Below, in pieces: positions 22,803 to 23,177 of a DNA stretch of 23,177 nucleotides (position 1 is the first letter of the stretch; the number at the start of each line of letters is the position of its first letter). A program made the position numbers and the translations under genes. This DNA is from JBGRQA01 sp041725895 (lineage in GTDB: Bacteria; Bacteroidota; Bacteroidia; Bacteroidales; Marinifilaceae): contig JBGRQA010000051.1 of the NCBI GenBank assembly GCA_041725895.1, positions 1 through 23,177 of the forward strand, given 5' to 3'. Below the pieces are notes generated by a model. It was not told the origin of the DNA, made no database searches, and worked only from the letters and a program-made list of their open reading frames with translations.

Positions 22803-23177
22803 TTACTTAATAAAATCATTGAAGGCATTATATGTACCTCCGTTCTGCTGAGCCTCCATCTGCTTCTGCATCTGAATCTGCTGTGCAATCCAGTTTTTGG
22901 CCATCTCCTGCAGTTGGGTGTGGGCATGTGCAAAAAACATCTTGTAAGAGGTACAGAAACGCGGCATTCCATTGTCCATGGGATCCTTGATGCGATCCTT
23001 GGTACAACCGCCAAAACAATGTTTCAGGAAGCTGCAACTCTTGCACTTTCTTGGCAGTTTGGCCTTCATGCAGCCAAACTGATGCTGTTTTTTGGAGTTT
23101 AGCATGTTGATGATCCGGCCATCCTTAATGTTGCCCAGCTTCCACTGCGGTTCCACAAAGAAATCGCAGGCATATAC
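22803..23177 (-). CDS. Anaerobic sulfatase maturase (anSME), C-terminal part, runs in from right edge
   Basis: The 124 C-terminal residues are visible, ending at TAA 22805-22803; the frame is open to the right edge. The segment opens with VYACDFFVEPQWKLGNI, which matches the conserved anSME block GDVYSCDHFVYPEYKLGNI, and contains the SPASM-domain cysteines of the auxiliary iron-sulfur clusters (FGCMKAKLP, KCKSCSFLKHCFGGC, RFCTSY). A Gln/Met-rich helical tail follows (AQQIQMQKQMEAQQ). It is the first gene seen in the FGE-sulfatase transcript. It cannot be the same gene as the one at the left edge in this window, since both read leftwards and lie 22.5 kb apart; they are probably two paralogues. 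Role: oxygen-independent formylglycine formation in the cytoplasm. Confidence 0.93.
   Translation of the reverse strand, partial: VYACDFFVEPQWKLGNIKDGRIINMLNSKKQHQFGCMKAKLPRKCKSCSFLKHCFGGCTKDRIKDPMDNGMPRFCTSYKMFFAHAHTQLQEMAKNWIAQQIQMQKQMEAQQNGGTYNAFNDFIK

Noticed and set aside
22784..23014. Upstream extension of the FGE reading frame by 77 codons
   Set aside because: It overlaps the anSME C-terminus in another frame, hides a clear lipoprotein signal, and the ATG at 22783 has a Shine-Dalgarno 6 nt upstream.
1..23177. tRNA, rRNA, CRISPR array, transposase or integrase
   Set aside because: None seen on either strand; no tRNA-like T-loop, no regularly spaced identical repeats with unique spacers, no transposase-like protein.

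Overview
This window looks like a Bacteroidota polysaccharide-utilisation locus (PUL) devoted to a sulfated glycan. The evidence is an adjacent SusC/SusD pair, a transmembrane propeller/Y_Y_Y/LuxR-type regulator, a TTTG-N19-TAnnTTTG promoter of the kind used by Bacteroidota sigma-A, and many exported or lipid-anchored degradative enzymes. Two anaerobic sulfatase maturases suggest an anaerobe or facultative anaerobe; I cannot assign a genus. All genes recognised lie on the minus strand, so transcription runs from high to low coordinates.

Layout in the direction of transcription. (1) 23177-20036 is a maturation and sulfatase unit: the C-terminus of an anaerobic sulfatase maturase (anSME), an exported formylglycine-generating enzyme (FGE) with both catalytic cysteines, one S1 sulfatase, then an intrinsic terminator. 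(2) 20035-19332 is about 700 bp without a clear gene. It holds an array of 11-bp direct repeats (one per helical turn) and a GC-richer block of several hairpins. (3) 19331-16398 encodes the regulator, followed by a weak terminator. (4) 16328-15687 is the susC upstream region, with a good promoter and two direct heptamers upstream of it. (5) 15686-11152 holds susC and susD, closed by a 15-bp hairpin. (6) 10845-4322 holds four S1 sulfatases in a row (S1_8-like, two S1_11-like paralogues, one unassigned), closed by a terminator. (7) 4144-461 holds a GH144-type (PF10091) glucanase-like lipoprotein and a BglX-type GH3 beta-glucosidase. (8) 402 to the left edge holds an undescribed 34-codon membrane ORF directly abutting the start of a second anSME.

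Working model (inference): SusCD captures and imports sulfated oligosaccharide. Five Cys-type S1 sulfatases remove sulfate after their active-site cysteine has been converted to formylglycine, either in the cytoplasm by anSME or after export by the FGE. The GH144-like and GH3 enzymes then cleave the glucan backbone, and the membrane regulator senses an oligosaccharide and switches on susC. The most notable points are two oxygen-independent maturases together with an exported human-like FGE in one locus, a GH144/GH3 pair (known for beta-1,2-glucan) among five sulfatases, the 34-aa membrane ORF upstream of anSME, and the 11-bp repeat array plus structured leader upstream of the regulator.
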